The position numbers and the translations under genes were made by a program. A DNA stretch of 64,000 bases, taken from Lumbricus rubellus. Its lineage: Eukaryota; Annelida; Clitellata; Crassiclitellata; Lumbricidae. The notes under the pieces are model-generated. The model was not told where the DNA came from and did no database searches. It saw only the letters and a list, made by a program, of their open reading frames with translations. The stretch spans positions 1,178,501-1,242,500 of the forward strand of contig OX243827.1 in assembly GCA_945859605.1 (NCBI GenBank). Direction: 5' to 3'. Positions 22,161 to 33,341 of this stretch are shown here, piece after piece (the first letter of the stretch is position 1; every line of letters begins with the position of its first letter).

Positions 22161-22828
22161 TCCAAAATGCCTTGCAATTGTATTCTTAATCTGCTGTATC
22201 CGTGCCCATAGTTACCTAAATGGATTGTAGTGCTGCACTTCTTCTACAGGAACGTTTCTTTGAAGAGCTCTCATCAGTTTTCTTTCATCATACAGATTTT
22301 GACGTAGCTAGCAACAGTGTGGCTTTTGAACTATACGTATGTGCTTCCTCAATCGCTACATCCAAGACAAAGTTGGGATATGACTTTGTGAAGTATGAGC
22401 TGTGGTATTCCCTGCAGGCAAAATGATTTTGTCTTTCTAAGAAGTCATACAACACCAGCACAGTCTAGTTTATCACATTATTGATGTTCATTTTCAGTTT
22501 GCATTTAAGATGCTCAAAAAAATCGATGATAATACATTTGTTAGTTCACATTGTCATTTCTCGAGTATTCACTCACTACGTGCAGTATGCTTAATTCACA
22601 AAACAATTTTAAAATCTGAAAATATAATTTTCTTCAACTTTATGTGACATCCAGGGCTTAAAGTGTGGCAGGACAGTCATGGACGGCATCCATGCACTCA
22701 TTTTATAATATGAAATATGAACACCGTCCTGCCATTTATTGGCCAGCACAGCCTGGAAAGATAAGGGCGTCCAGGCACTTCTTTTGGAAAGGTATGAGGC
22801 GTCAAGGTACTTATTTCTCCAGACTTTT
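22161..22828. other. Zinc-finger flank between pseudogene and gene (left unit)
   Basis: No ORF supported. The first 450 bp align with 28816-29320 in the right unit. Positions 22660-22820, with mirrored words such as TGGCAGGACAG/CTGTCC and GGCAGGAC, are absent from the right unit and form an inserted segment. The identity of that insert is unknown. Confidence 0.45.
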
Positions 22829-24646
22829 TTATGCACTGGTGACATCATAATTCAGCATAGGAGTGCCAAAAAAATCATCAGGCGGAGAGAATTGATGACT
22901 TGCACAGTGCTCCAGAAATTCTTTTTCCATTTCAAACAATCCGTCACAAATACCACATCCAAAGGATCTTGACCAAGACGCCTTCCTACCAACAGAAGAT
23001 TTTACTTTCCCAATACACATACATTTTTCATCTTTATTTCTCTGCAACTGATCTACATTTCCACTTGATACTGGATATTTGATCTTTGAGAAACCTTCAC
23101 TTGGCCCATCAATAGCACCTGCACCATTTAGTGCGATGAAACTATCAGACACGTTAGCTATACAGTCAATTCCAATTTTAGAATCCTGTGGCTGGATTTC
23201 TGCATGGAGTTTAAACTGCTCCGCTGTAGAGCTGCAGCCCTCGGTAATCGATTTCTTCGTGTGTGAAGCTTGCTCCTCATTTGCATGTGCTCTTCGGTGT
23301 TTATTCAGATATCCACTTTTTGAGAATCCTTCAAAACACAACTCACGTGTGTATGATTTTTCAACAGAATGGTTTCCGTTATGCTTTATCAGATCACTGC
23401 GATTGGCAAATGATTTCTGACATACTTGGCACTTGTATGGTTTTTCTCCAGTATGTCTTTGCATGTGTGTTTTCAGATAACTGTGATAAGCAAATGATTT
23501 CTGACATAGCTGGCACCAATACGGTTTCTGTCCAGTATGTGTTCTCTTGTGTGTTTTCAGACCACTGTGATTAGAAAATGATTTCTGACATAGCTGGCAC
23601 ATATATGGTTTTTGGCCAGTATGTCTTTGCATGTGCGTTTTCAGATTACCGTGAATGGCAAATGATTTCTGGCATAGCTGGCACCTGTAAGGTTTCTCTC
23701 CAGTATGTGTTCTCATGTGCGATTTCAGATCACTCTGATTAGCAAATGATTTCTGACATAGTTGGCACTTGCATGGTTTTTCCCCAGTATGTCTTTGCAT
23801 GTGCGTTTTCAGATTACCGTGAATGGCAAATGATTTATGACATAGCGAGCAACTATATGGTTTCTCTCCAGTATGTCTTCGCATGTGTGTTTTCAGATTA
23901 TTCTGATAAGCAAATGATTTCTGACAAAGCTGGCACCTGTATGGTTTCTCTCCCGTATGGGTTCTCACGTGCAGTTTCAGATCACTGTGATTAAGAAATG
24001 ATTTCTGACATAGCTGGCACTTGTATGGTTTTTCTCCAGTATGTCTTTGCATGTGCATTTTCAGATCACTGTCCCTAGCAAATGATTTCTGACATAGCCG
24101 GCACTTATATGGCTTCTCTCCAGTATGTGTTCTCACGTGCGATTTCAGATTAGTGTGATTGACAAATGATTTCTGACATGTCTGGCATTTGTATGGTTTT
24201 TCTCCAGTATGTTTTCGCATGTGTGTTTTCAGCTTACTGTGAACAGCAAATGCTTTATGACATAGCTGGCACTTGTATGGTTTTTCTCCAGTATGTCTTT
24301 GCATGTGTGTTTTCAGATTACTGTGATCAGCAAATGATTTCTGACATAGCTGACACTTGTACGGTTTCTCTCCAGTATGTGTTCTCATGTGCTTTTTCAC
24401 ATCACTGTGTCTGGCAAATGATTTCTGACATAGCTGACACTTGTACGGTTTCTCTCCAGTATGTGTTCTCATGTGGCTTTTCAGATGACTGTTGTCAGAA
24501 AATGATTTCTCACATAGCTGGCACATGTATGATTTTTCTCCACTATGAGTTCGCATGTGCCGTTTCAGATGACTGTGGTTAGCAAATGATTTCTGGCATA
24601 GCTGGCATTTGTATTCTTTTCCACATGAGCTGGTTTTCTTGTTCAT
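22829..24646 (-). CDS. C2H2 zinc-finger protein, 17 fingers, private C-terminal domain
   Basis: A nuclear DNA-binding protein is expected. After a short leader come sixteen tandem fingers of the [11 protein letters not shown] form with TGEKPYKC linkers. The sixteenth is damaged ([10 protein letters not shown], first Cys changed to Arg). A C-terminal domain follows, with [40 protein letters not shown], and a final non-canonical finger [22 protein letters not shown] place the start at the ATG 24644-24646 because the equivalent ATG opens the sister gene at 31116. The frame is open for 26 more codons upstream without an ATG. Fingers vary at helix positions -1, 2, 3 and 6, so the target site should differ from that of the sister. 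Upstream exons may exist and were not found. Confidence 0.85.
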   Translation of the reverse strand: MNKKTSSCGKEYKCQLCQKSFANHSHLKRHMRTHSGEKSYMCQLCEKSFSDNSHLKSHMRTHTGEKPYKCQLCQKSFARHSDVKKHMRTHTGEKPYKCQLCQKSFADHSNLKTHMQRHTGEKPYKCQLCHKAFAVHSKLKTHMRKHTGEKPYKCQTCQKSFVNHTNLKSHVRTHTGEKPYKCRLCQKSFARDSDLKMHMQRHTGEKPYKCQLCQKSFLNHSDLKLHVRTHTGEKPYRCQLCQKSFAYQNNLKTHMRRHTGEKPYSCSLCHKSFAIHGNLKTHMQRHTGEKPCKCQLCQKSFANQSDLKSHMRTHTGEKPYRCQLCQKSFAIHGNLKTHMQRHTGQKPYMCQLCQKSFSNHSGLKTHKRTHTGQKPYWCQLCQKSFAYHSYLKTHMQRHTGEKPYKCQVCQKSFANRSDLIKHNGNHSVEKSYTRELCFEGFSKSGYLNKHRRAHANEEQASHTKKSITEGCSSTAEQFKLHAEIQPQDSKIGIDCIANVSDSFIALNGAGAIDGPSEGFSKIKYPVSSGNVDQLQRNKDEKCMCIGKVKSSVGRKASWSRSFGCGICDGLFEMEKEFLEHCASHQFSPPDDFFGTPMLNYDVTSA

Positions 24647-24724
24647 TTTCTGATTAATATCTTGACTAAGCTGTTTATAACAAATCTGGCATCTGCAAGG
24701 GTTCTCAAGTTCTTTGTGAGACAA

Positions 24725-25540
24725 CTAACGCCCTAAAATGTTTCCGACATGTCTGGCAATTGCATTGTTTACCTACTTTATCAATACTCATATTCGACAA
24801 CAGGGTACACACTAAATATAGACTGCATCACTGTTTACTCCAGTATATAGTTCTTTTGAATAGTTATTTTGTTCACTTTTAGCATTATTAGTCTAAATTT
24901 CAGATGTTATTCTCACGTGCATGCTAATTAACTTATACGCATATGCTTCCTCAATCGCCAGATTCAAGATAAAGTTGAGATAAAACTTTGCGAAGTACGA
25001 GGTGTGGTGTTCCTTGCAAGCAATTTATTTTCTACAAAAAGTCTGCAATTGTTAAATTCTTCCATCCTTTCCAACACAAGCAGAGTCCACCTTCTCACAT
25101 TTATGATGACTCCAATTAAATGTAAGCTTCAGATTGCTTGCAATAAGGATTCACGTTTCATATGTTAATAGTAGACATTAATCGAGTAAAGTAAGAAACT
25201 AGTCATACAGATATATACTCTATGACGAAATACTGTTTCAGAGTCATCCAATCTTCAGCAGCACATCTATTATAGCGAGGGTAAACGTGTATTTTAGCGT
25301 AATTAATTATTTTCACGCTTATAATGGCACAAAAGGCGTCTTAAAATATTTCTGTCAACGTGCTATTGCCAAAGTGATGTATGACTATACTTCGAATATC
25401 TAAAAAAGAAGGATTTCGATCGAAAAATTGTAATATTTTGTCGTAACAAACCGCCGATCCAAGTTGTTGTTCAATTGCGACCCTTTCCGGAAGTGGCGTG
25501 CGGCAAGCAAAAATTAATAAATAAGTAAGTAAAAGTCCAG
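24725..25540. other. Zinc-finger upstream flank (left unit)
   Basis: On the minus strand, 24775-24725 encodes a finger-like stretch ([17 protein letters not shown]) one base out of frame with the main ORF. The same arrangement occurs upstream of the sister gene. Beyond that the sequence aligns with 31200-31700 of the right unit. No other gene is seen. Confidence 0.55.
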
Positions 25541-25544
25541 CTTT

Positions 25545-25805
25545 TCAATTGCATCAGTTGTTTTATGAATCCAACTTCTGTTGCAATAATAACTATTTTT
25601 CATCAATCCAGCTCCAATTTCAGCTTGATTATTTTTATTGCCCCAGCTTCTATTTCTGCCCGTTATTTTCGTCAACCCAGCTTCTCTTTCAGATAGAAAA
25701 ATACCCTCATCCAGCTTCGATTTCTTAAGCGTTTTTTCCCATCAATCCGGCTTCTATTTCACATCTACAAATACCTTCATCCAGCTTCCATTTCTCATTT
25801 TTAAC
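25545..25805. repeat. Inverted CATCAATCCAGCTTC array
   Basis: About seven degenerate units of 30-40 bp in the orientation (TTTCATCAATCCAGCTTCTA). This is the right-half orientation of fold-back elements. No flanking target duplication found. Confidence 0.75.
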
Positions 25806-26445
25806 TTAGGACCGAAGTCTTGACGTGGGCCTACGTACACGTTATTTATAGTCGCATAGGCCTATACGTCGATGGTTTGGCGCGTACCCCAACTTCCGGT
25901 TAGATGGTGTGGTTCAATGGCGATTGGAACGTCGATTTCGCATGGGAAATGTGACATTTTAAAAACGTATTTTCTGTGAATATTCGTGTTCTTACGAAAT
26001 TTTAAGTGTGCTGTTAGATGAGTGAGACCATTGCAAGTCATTTGGAATAATTTACGGCGCTTTTTGTGTCGTTAAAAACGTTAAAATAATTAATTACGCT
26101 AAAATACACGTTTACCGAATAAAATTGCAACTGAAATTTCTCCTTGATCTGCCATCAAGACAAAATGGCGAACCATACATGTTTTGCTCCATGGACTCTG
26201 AAGCTGGAGTTTACGAAAGTGTTTACTACCATCTAGCGATTAAATTTTTAAGTGGTACAGCAATTTATATTTTTAAGTTGTACAGCAATTTGAACTGAAT
26301 AGTGAATAACTAATTATAATTATAAATCTGCAGTTTCCAATGAAAGACCTGTGGAAACACAGTCACTGCAAGCCTAAGACGTGGAGTTTCAACGAGTTCG
26401 CATGGATAATTAGCCTAAGTTTAAGCAAATTATACTTTGTGCAGC
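25806..26445. other. Unassigned, partly shared with the right unit
   Basis: 26125-26225 aligns well with 31850-31965 (CAAGACAAAATGGCGAA and CTACCATCTAGCGATTA). This marks the distal edge of the duplicated segment. No gene supported. Confidence 0.5.
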
Positions 26446-26446
26446 A

Positions 26447-26577
26447 AGGGGGGGAATTGTCCGGGGGGGGGGTTAATGTCCTAGGTTAAATCAGGGGGGT
26501 TTCTGTCCGGGAAGTTTTTGTCCGGGGGGGGATTGCCCGGGAGGGTGGGTTGTCCAGGGGGGTTTTGTCCGGTCACC
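26447..26577. repeat. Fold-back right end, TTGTCCGGGG array
   Basis: Six degenerate units of 15-25 bp containing TTGTCC followed by a G run. It ends in TTTTGTCCGGTCACC, which matches the GGTCACC right tip of FB1 and the 33.3-kb element. The partner left end was not found. Confidence 0.75.
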
Positions 26578-26999
26578 TTATTATTGGATCCCCGACAACA
26601 GTAGGCTACTGTTACTGATTCAACGACAGCATTAGTTGGGCTACTGGATCACAAAATATACACTGTGATTTTGTAATCCTTGATTGCAGCCGAAAAAGAA
26701 GTTGGATTGATTTTAAAAAATTAGTTACATGTAGCAGCCCTAGTCGGATTTGGAAAACTTTTCCATCTTGAATAGACGGGCGCTGCTCTGATGAGAACAA
26801 TTCCAACTGAAATAGAAGTGAGCTTAATCAAACTGGTGGACGGAAATTAAAACACCACGGACAATACACGCAAACAAAACTTACGGTCAAATCCTCCCAG
26901 GGTGGGACATAAAACATCCGCCCTCGTGGGTAGAACATATTCTCGTGTAGGCTAAGTGGGATTCCTCGGAACGGCGGTCAAGAGTTCAAAATACATCTT

Positions 27000-27545
27000 T
27001 TAGTCATTCCTCCCTAGACAAATCCCCCGGACAAACCCCCCACAAAAACTCCAATTTAAATAATAATAATTTTTTGTCCCTCCAGCTCCAATTTAAGCAG
27101 GAACATTTTCATTCATCCGGCTTCCATTAGGTAAAATTTATTTCTATCAATCCGGCTTATATTTAGCGATAATTCTTTTTATCAATCCAACTTGCGTACT
27201 TAGGACCACCGTTTTATAGTACAACATATGCGCAGTATAGGCCTATTCTACCAGAGGGGTTATGTCCTACCCTAGGGGAAATTGTCCGGAGGTTTTGTCC
27301 AGAGGGGGTTTTGTCCAGAGGGGGTTTTGTCCGGAAGGGGGGTTGTCCAGGTTTTTTTGTCTTACAACCAATGTTATTACACTAAGAAAAGGTGGCCCTC
27401 GTGTCCTCCAACTTAAAAGAGTGGCCCAACAGTCAAAAAAGGTTGTAACTACTGACTTAAACGCACTTTATGCTCTACCTGGGATCTGTTTTGTCCTAGC
27501 CGGTTTTTTGTCTGGGGTTTTGTCCGGGCGGTTGTCCAAAGAGTT
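27000..27545. repeat. Mixed fold-back arrays
   Basis: CATCAATCCGGCTTCCATT-type units occupy 27055-27195. They are followed by TTTTGTCCAGAGGGG units at 27250-27360 and a further short TTTTGTCC run at 27484-27542. The segment between is unassigned. It marks the junction between the two duplication units. Confidence 0.65.
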
Positions 27546-27599
27546 AATATCCATTCCACACAAATGAAATTACTACTCATCAAATTATGTTGACCAAGT

Positions 27600-28215
27600 C
27601 GCATTTTATCGAACGTAAAAGATCGCAGCTGGATAGGTGAAAATACTTGTTGACAAAATTGAAATTCGATTGATGGAAGGAAGTAATTCCTAAATAGAAG
27701 CCGGATTTATGAAACGTTTTCTAAATAGAAGATGAGCTGTAGTTCATAAATAAATAGAAGCTGGATTGATGAAAGCAATTGTCTAAATAGAAGCTGGATT
27801 GGTTAAAATAATTCATGTTAAAATAGGAACTGGATTGAATATAGTTGCCTAAATAGAAGGCAAGACTGATTAAAATAATTTGAATAAAATAATTTGTGAT
27901 TATGGAAAAACTACATGATTAAATTGATACAATCTTTTACTGTAGGCTACATAAAATTTAATGTCTTTACTGTACGTAGCATTCGCTTAATAATAATATA
28001 TGCATAAACATTTGATAAAAATTAAATCAACAGTTCTTGAAAAAGCTATCAGGCCCCATTAAGTGACATGTGAAGTCCGTAGATGATTCCTTCGATGTAC
28101 AATCCTTAATGAAAAGTCCCTTGGTGAGTAGCCCTTGATGAACAGTCCATTGATGACTCATCCTTTGACGAGCAGTCCCTTGATGAATTGCCATTTGATG
28201 AGTAGTCCGCTACGG
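27600..28215. repeat. Fold-back arrays (right duplication unit)
   Basis: Forward AATAGAAGCTGGATTGATGAA units at 27640-27865 and a TTGATGA-type array at 28060-28215. This is collinear with 19910-20190 and 21355-21525 of the left unit but lacks the mariner element found there. Confidence 0.7.
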
Positions 28216-28284
28216 AAAATTTTCAACTATAAGAATGTGCGATCATACATGAATATAGATCTGCAACTAAGTCGTCAGGTGGAA

Positions 28285-28815
28285 AAAATTGATGGCTGGA
28301 ACAACGTTACACGAAAAAAAGTTGTCGAAAAAGACGCCTTACGATCAGCAGAAGATTTGACTTTTACAAAATGCAGACATTCCATATCTTTAATTCACTG
28401 CAAACTGACCCCCATGTCCACTTGAATCCGGACATTTTGTCCTTTGAGAAATATTCACTTGGCTCATCAATAACACATGCACTACAAAAAAATTAAGAAG
28501 CGATCAGAGATGTTAGTAATCTGAAGATCCGGTGGCTGGGTTCTTGCATGGAGTTTGAAAGGCTAAGTTGTTGAATAGCTCTTAGTACTCGAATCATTGT
28601 ATGAGTATTGCTTCTCAGTTGCATCAGTTCCTCTGCGTTTCAGTAGGTATACCACTTGTTTGAGACCTTCAGAACACAACTCACATGTGCATGGCTCCTC
28701 ACCAAGATGAGTTATCATGTGCAGTTTCAGATTTCTGTTGTTAACAAATGATTTCTGACATGACTGGCAGCATGTACTTTCGAGTGCTTTTGTGAGACAT
28801 ATAACCATCCTGATA
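28285..28815 (-). pseudogene. Collapsed zinc-finger pseudogene (right unit)
   Basis: The minus strand reads CLTKALESTCCQSCQKSF, VNNRNLKLHMITH as one finger, then CELCSEGLKQVVYLLKRRG, a ruined last finger. It runs directly into the family tail (FKLHARTQPPDLQ, ITNISDRFL). The array has therefore shrunk from sixteen fingers to one or two while both edges persist. Stops follow in the tail. It is the counterpart of 21575-22160, so the collapse predates the segmental duplication. Confidence 0.78.
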
Positions 28816-29322
28816 AAATAATTTCCAAAATGTCTTGCAATTGTATTGTTTATCTCCTGTATCCGTGCACATAGTTACCTAAATGGATTGTATTGTGTTT
28901 CTCCGGGAAGGTTTCTTAGAAGAGTTCTTTCATAAGTTTATTTTTAGCATACAGGTTTTAAAGTAATTGACATCTGTGTGGCTTTTGAATTACCCAGTAT
29001 ATGTGTGTGCTTCCTTGATCGCTACATGCAAGTAAGGATGTGACTTTGTGAAGTATGAGCTGTGGTATTCTCTGCAGGCAAATGTCTTTCTAAGAAGTCA
29101 TACAACACAAGCACTGTCTAGTTTCTCACATTTTTAATGTTGATTTCAGTTTGCATTTAAAATGCTCACAAAAATGATTGATGATAATACAAAGTCATGG
29201 TAGTTCACATTGTCATTTCCCGAGTAAAATAATTAACTCAACACGTACAGTATGTTTAAGTCACATAACCATTTAAAAAGTCTCGAAATACAATTGTCTT
29301 CAACTGGATGTGACATCATAAT
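28816..29322. other. Zinc-finger intergenic flank (right unit)
   Basis: Aligns with 22160-22625 of the left unit. No gene or RNA feature seen. Confidence 0.5.
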
Positions 29323-31116
29323 TCAGCATAGGAGTGCAAAAAGCTCATTAGGCGGAGAGAATTGATGACTTGCACAGTGCTCCAGAAATTCTTTCTCCAT
29401 TTCAAGCAATTCGTCACAAATACCACATCCAAAAGATTTGGACAAAGACACCTTCCTACCGACAGAAGATTTTACTTTCCCAATACACAGACATTTTCCA
29501 TCCTTATTTCTCTGCATCTGACCTGCAATTCCACCTGAAACCGGATATTTAATCTTTGAGAAACCTTCAAGTGCCTCGCTAATAGCACCTGCACCATTTA
29601 ATGCGATGAAACTATCAGAAACGTTAGCTATAACTTCAATTCCAATTTTAAAATCCTGTGTATGGGTTTTTGTGTGGAGTATTTTAAACTGCTTTGCTGT
29701 AGAGCAGCTCTCGGTAATCGATTTCTTCATATGTGAATATTGCTCCTCATTTGCATGTGCTCTTCGGTGTTTTTTCAGATATCCACTTTTTGAGAATCCT
29801 TCAAAACACAACTCACATGTGTATGGTTTTTCAGCAGAATGGATTTTGTAATGCTTTATTAAATCACTGTGATTAGTAAATGATTTATGACATAATTGGC
29901 ACATGTATAACTTCTCTCCAGTATGTGTTCTCATATGCGATTTCAGATCAGCGTGAATGGCAAATGATTTCTGGCATAGCTGGCAACTATATGGTTTCTC
30001 TCCAGTATGTCTTTGCATGTGTGTTTTCAAATTACTCTGATAAGCAAATGATTTCTGACATAGCTGGCACCTGTATGGTTTCTCTCCAGTATGTCTTTGC
30101 ATGTGGCTTTTCATATGACTGTTGTTAGCAAATGATTTCTGACAAAGCTGGCACATGTATGGCTTCTCTCCAGTATGTGTTCTCATGTGCTTTTTCAGAT
30201 CACTGTGATTACCAAATGATTTCTGACATAGCCGGCACATGTATGGCTTCTCTGCAGTATGTGTTCTCGTGTGCCGTTTCAGATTACTGTGATTACCAAA
30301 TGATTTCTGACATATCTGGCACTTGTATGGTTTTTCCCCAGTATGTCTTTGCATGTGGCTTTTCACATGACTGTTGTTAGCAAATGATTTCTGACATAGC
30401 TGGCACATGTATGGCTTCTCTCCAGTATGTGTTCTCATGTGCTTTTTCAGATCACTGTGATTACCAAATGATTTCTGACATAGCTGGCACTTGTATGGTT
30501 TTTCGCCAGTATGTCTTCGCATGTGTGTTTTCAGATCATCGTGATTGGCAAATGATTTTCGACATAGCTGGCACTTGTATGGTTTTTCTCCAGTATGTCT
30601 TTGCATGTGTGTTTTCAGATTACTCTGATAAGCAAATGATTTCTGACATAGTTGGCACCTGTATGGTTTCTCTCCAGTATGGGTTCTCATGTGCTGTTTC
30701 AGATCATTCTGATTAACAAATGATTTCTGACATAGCTGGCACTTGTATGGTTTTTCTCCAGTATGTCTTTGCATGTGTGTTTTCAGACTACTATTGTCAG
30801 CAAATGATTTCTGACATAACTGGCACTTGTGTGGTTTTTCTCCAGTATGTCTTTGCATGTGTGTTTTCAAACTACTATTGTCAACAAAAAATTTATGACA
30901 TATCTGGCACCTGTACGGTTTCTCTCCAGTATGTCTTCGCATGTGTGTTTTCAGATTACTCTGATAAGCAAATGATTTCTGACATAGCTGGCACTTGTAC
31001 GGTTTCTCTCCAGTATGTGTTCTCATGTGGCTTTTCAGATGACTGTTGTCAGAAAATGATTTCTGACATATCTGGCATTTGTATTCTTTTTCACAAGAGC
31101 TGTTTCGTTTGTGCAT
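29323..31116 (-). CDS. C2H2 zinc-finger protein, sister of the 22.8-kb gene
   Basis: 597 codons from a true ATG. Sixteen canonical fingers with TGEKPYKC linkers are followed by the same C-terminal domain as the left-unit gene ([40 protein letters not shown]) and the terminal atypical finger [21 protein letters not shown]. The protein ends at a TAG seven codons after the SPP motif, so its tail differs from the left copy. Fingers 8-9 are repeated as 11-12, a two-finger duplication. Upstream of the ATG the homologous leader has a TAG where the left copy has a Tyr codon, which supports this ATG. The expected role is sequence-specific nuclear DNA binding with a specificity different from the sister. 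No regulatory signal identified. Confidence 0.87.
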   Translation of the reverse strand: MHKRNSSCEKEYKCQICQKSFSDNSHLKSHMRTHTGEKPYKCQLCQKSFAYQSNLKTHMRRHTGEKPYRCQICHKFFVDNSSLKTHMQRHTGEKPHKCQLCQKSFADNSSLKTHMQRHTGEKPYKCQLCQKSFVNQNDLKQHMRTHTGEKPYRCQLCQKSFAYQSNLKTHMQRHTGEKPYKCQLCRKSFANHDDLKTHMRRHTGEKPYKCQLCQKSFGNHSDLKKHMRTHTGEKPYMCQLCQKSFANNSHVKSHMQRHTGEKPYKCQICQKSFGNHSNLKRHTRTHTAEKPYMCRLCQKSFGNHSDLKKHMRTHTGEKPYMCQLCQKSFANNSHMKSHMQRHTGEKPYRCQLCQKSFAYQSNLKTHMQRHTGEKPYSCQLCQKSFAIHADLKSHMRTHTGEKLYMCQLCHKSFTNHSDLIKHYKIHSAEKPYTCELCFEGFSKSGYLKKHRRAHANEEQYSHMKKSITESCSTAKQFKILHTKTHTQDFKIGIEVIANVSDSFIALNGAGAISEALEGFSKIKYPVSGGIAGQMQRNKDGKCLCIGKVKSSVGRKVSLSKSFGCGICDELLEMEKEFLEHCASHQFSPPNELFALLC

Positions 31117-32100
31117 TTTCTGATTATTGTCCTGACGAAACTGTTGCTAACAAATCTGGCATCTGCAATTGTTCTCAAGTGCGTTGTGAGACAACTAACC
31201 CCTTAAAATGTTTCCGACATATCTGGCAATTGCATTGTTCACCTACTTTAGCTGCTCTCATATTTGACAACAGGTTACTCACTAAATAGATTGCATCACT
31301 GTTTACTCCAGTATAATAGTATAGGTCTTTTGAATAGTTACTTTGTTCACTTTTAGCATTAGCCTAAATTTCAGAAGTAAATCTCACGTGCATGGTAATT
31401 AACTTATACTCATGTGCTCAAGATAAAGTTGAGATATAACTTTACGAAGTACGAGGTGTGTTTTACCTTGCAAGTAATTTCCTTTCTAAAAAGTTTGCAG
31501 TTGTTACTCTTCTTTCATTGACAACACCAGCAGTGTCCAGTTTCTCACATTTATGATGACTCCAATTAAATGTAAGCTTCAGATTGCTTGCAAGAATGAT
31601 TCACGTTTCATGTGTTAATAGTAGACATTGAGTAAAGTAAGAAACTTGTCATACAGAAATATACTCTACGACGAAATACTGTTTCAGAGTCATCCAACCT
31701 TTAGCAGCACATCTATTATAGGTCCAATTCCATTTTATTCAGATGATGTTCAAGACTTCTTCGTCTATAATAAGTGTGATTTTTCAGATTTAAAAAACGC
31801 CGCGAAAAGCGTAGACAGAAAAATCCATATTATTGACAAAGAATAAAATTGCATCTGAATTTTCTCATTTATCTGTCATCAAGACAAAATGGCGAATCAT
31901 AAGTGTTTTGCTCCATGGACGCTGAGGCTGGAGTATACGAAAGTGTTTACTACCATCTAGCGATTATACGTGGAGAAGGTTCATCATAGCGGTCGCTAGG
32001 ATTCAAAGAATCGACGGCACAAGGTGAGCGATTATATTATTAATTGCAATTTGAACTGAATAAATTTGCAGTTTCCAATGAAAGACCTTTGGAGACACAG
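31117..32100. other. Zinc-finger upstream flank (right unit)
   Basis: The first 150 bp encode, out of frame on the minus strand, the finger-like CNCQICRKHFKGLVVSQ. Later parts align with 24725-25270 and 26125-26225 of the left unit. No other gene supported. Confidence 0.5.
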
Positions 32101-32109
32101 TAGGCCTAA

Positions 32110-32215
32110 GGGATCCACTACAACTGGTTCACAGAAAACTGGTTCAACTTCAACTGGTTCACGGACAGCTGGTTAACGACAGCTGGTTCACGACAACTGG
32201 TTCACGACCAAATGT
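32110..32215. repeat. Fold-back left end, 14-bp GACAACTGGTTCAC array
   Basis: Begins GGATCCACTACAACTGG and repeats a 14-15-bp unit (TCACGACAACTGGT) about seven times. The tip resembles GGTTCCACGACAA at other sites. A shorter run (GACAATTGGCTCACC) follows at 32345-32382. The partner right end was not recognised. Confidence 0.7.
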
Positions 32216-32395
32216 TCACTGTAAATTTTGTTTAGTCCCTGGTTATTGCCGCTAAAAGAGAAGTTGGATTGATGGAAATAACTCGTGATATATATCGAAC
32301 ACAGGCTGTTGATAGCCTCGCTGACTTATATTTAAGTGGAGTTGCGACAATTGGCTCACCGACAACTGTTTCATCGACAGCAGTAGGCCTAGGCT

Positions 32396-32622
32396 ACCGG
32401 TGTAAAGGTTTCAAATTACCCCCGTCCTAAACATCACCCCCCCTGCAAACTGTATTTTGCATCAATCATCGCATTTATTGCACTAAAAATATCAGAAAAA
32501 TCATCCCGCTTCTTGTTTTGGTCCGAAGATTTTCATCCGCCATTCCACTTCGTGGTTTCTTATCAATATTTTCATCTGTTACTAAAATACTAAATCGCCG
32601 CTGAAGTTACATGGAGAAAATG
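32396..32622. mobile_element. Half of the palindromic element
   Basis: Left arm only, from ACCGGTGTAAAGGTTTCAA through the GCATCAATCATCGCATTTAT and CGCCGCTGAAGTTACATGG landmarks. It stops at the point that forms the centre of the palindrome in complete copies. Loss of one arm at the symmetry centre is a common fate of palindromes. Confidence 0.82.
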
Positions 32623-33179
32623 GTCGTTGTGACTGACGTCTCGGTAAATCGTAAACAGCATGGCCGTCGCAGACACGTGCGGAATAGAGCGGCCTCGCAT
32701 ACGGCGATCGATAGCCCAATATTTCCGCGACCTGCGGCGATCTATAGGCCAATGTTTTCGCGAAAGTAAGTAAGTAAAATACCATGAAAAGATGTATTTT
32801 CGAAAATATTAATACGCTTAAATAAGCTAAATAACACAACCAAATCGATTCACCTTAACACATTGGCCGTCAGCTACGAGATATCTCGTGGTTTTAATTC
32901 TCGAGATCCCGCGAGATCTCGCGGTTTGCACCATTTCTAAAGTGATAAACGCTATTACAATATTATTATCAATAATTATTTAGCGACGCAAGGTAGGCCT
33001 AGTTTATACCGCGAGATCTCGCGAGATCTCGAGCTTCCATCTTGAATAGACCTACGGTCAAATCCTCTCAGGGTGTGACATAAAAATGGTCACGCAGGAA
33101 AAAAATGTCACCTGACGACTTAGTTGCAGATCTATGTTCATGTATGATTGCACATTCTTAAGAGTTGAAAGTTTTCAGT

Positions 33180-33330
33180 AGCGGACTACTCATCAAATCG
33201 CAATTCATCAAGGGACTACTCGTCAAAGGACGATTCATCAATGGGCTGTTCATCAAGGGCTACTAATCACGAGGCTATTCATTAAGGATTATACGTCGAA
33301 CCAATCCACCGACTTCACATTTTCCTATGA
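33180..33330. repeat. Reverse TTGATGA-type array
   Basis: About seven units of TCATCAAGGGACTACTCG-like sequence, the reverse complement of the arrays at 21355 and 28060. It is preceded by CACCTGACGACTTAGTTGC, the same zinc-finger 3' flank word. Confidence 0.72.
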
Positions 33331-33341
33331 TTGGGCCTGAT

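Noticed and set aside
29880..31289. Plus-strand frames with repeated [22 protein letters not shown] units (also 23263-24582)
   Set aside because: Antisense shadows of the C2H2 finger repeats.
26163..31970. A 23-codon ORF (MANH-CFAPWTL-LE-TKVFTTI) present in both duplication units near 26165 and 31890
   Set aside because: Four codons differ and three of the four changes alter the residue, so there is no sign of coding constraint; the similarity is explained by the segmental duplication.
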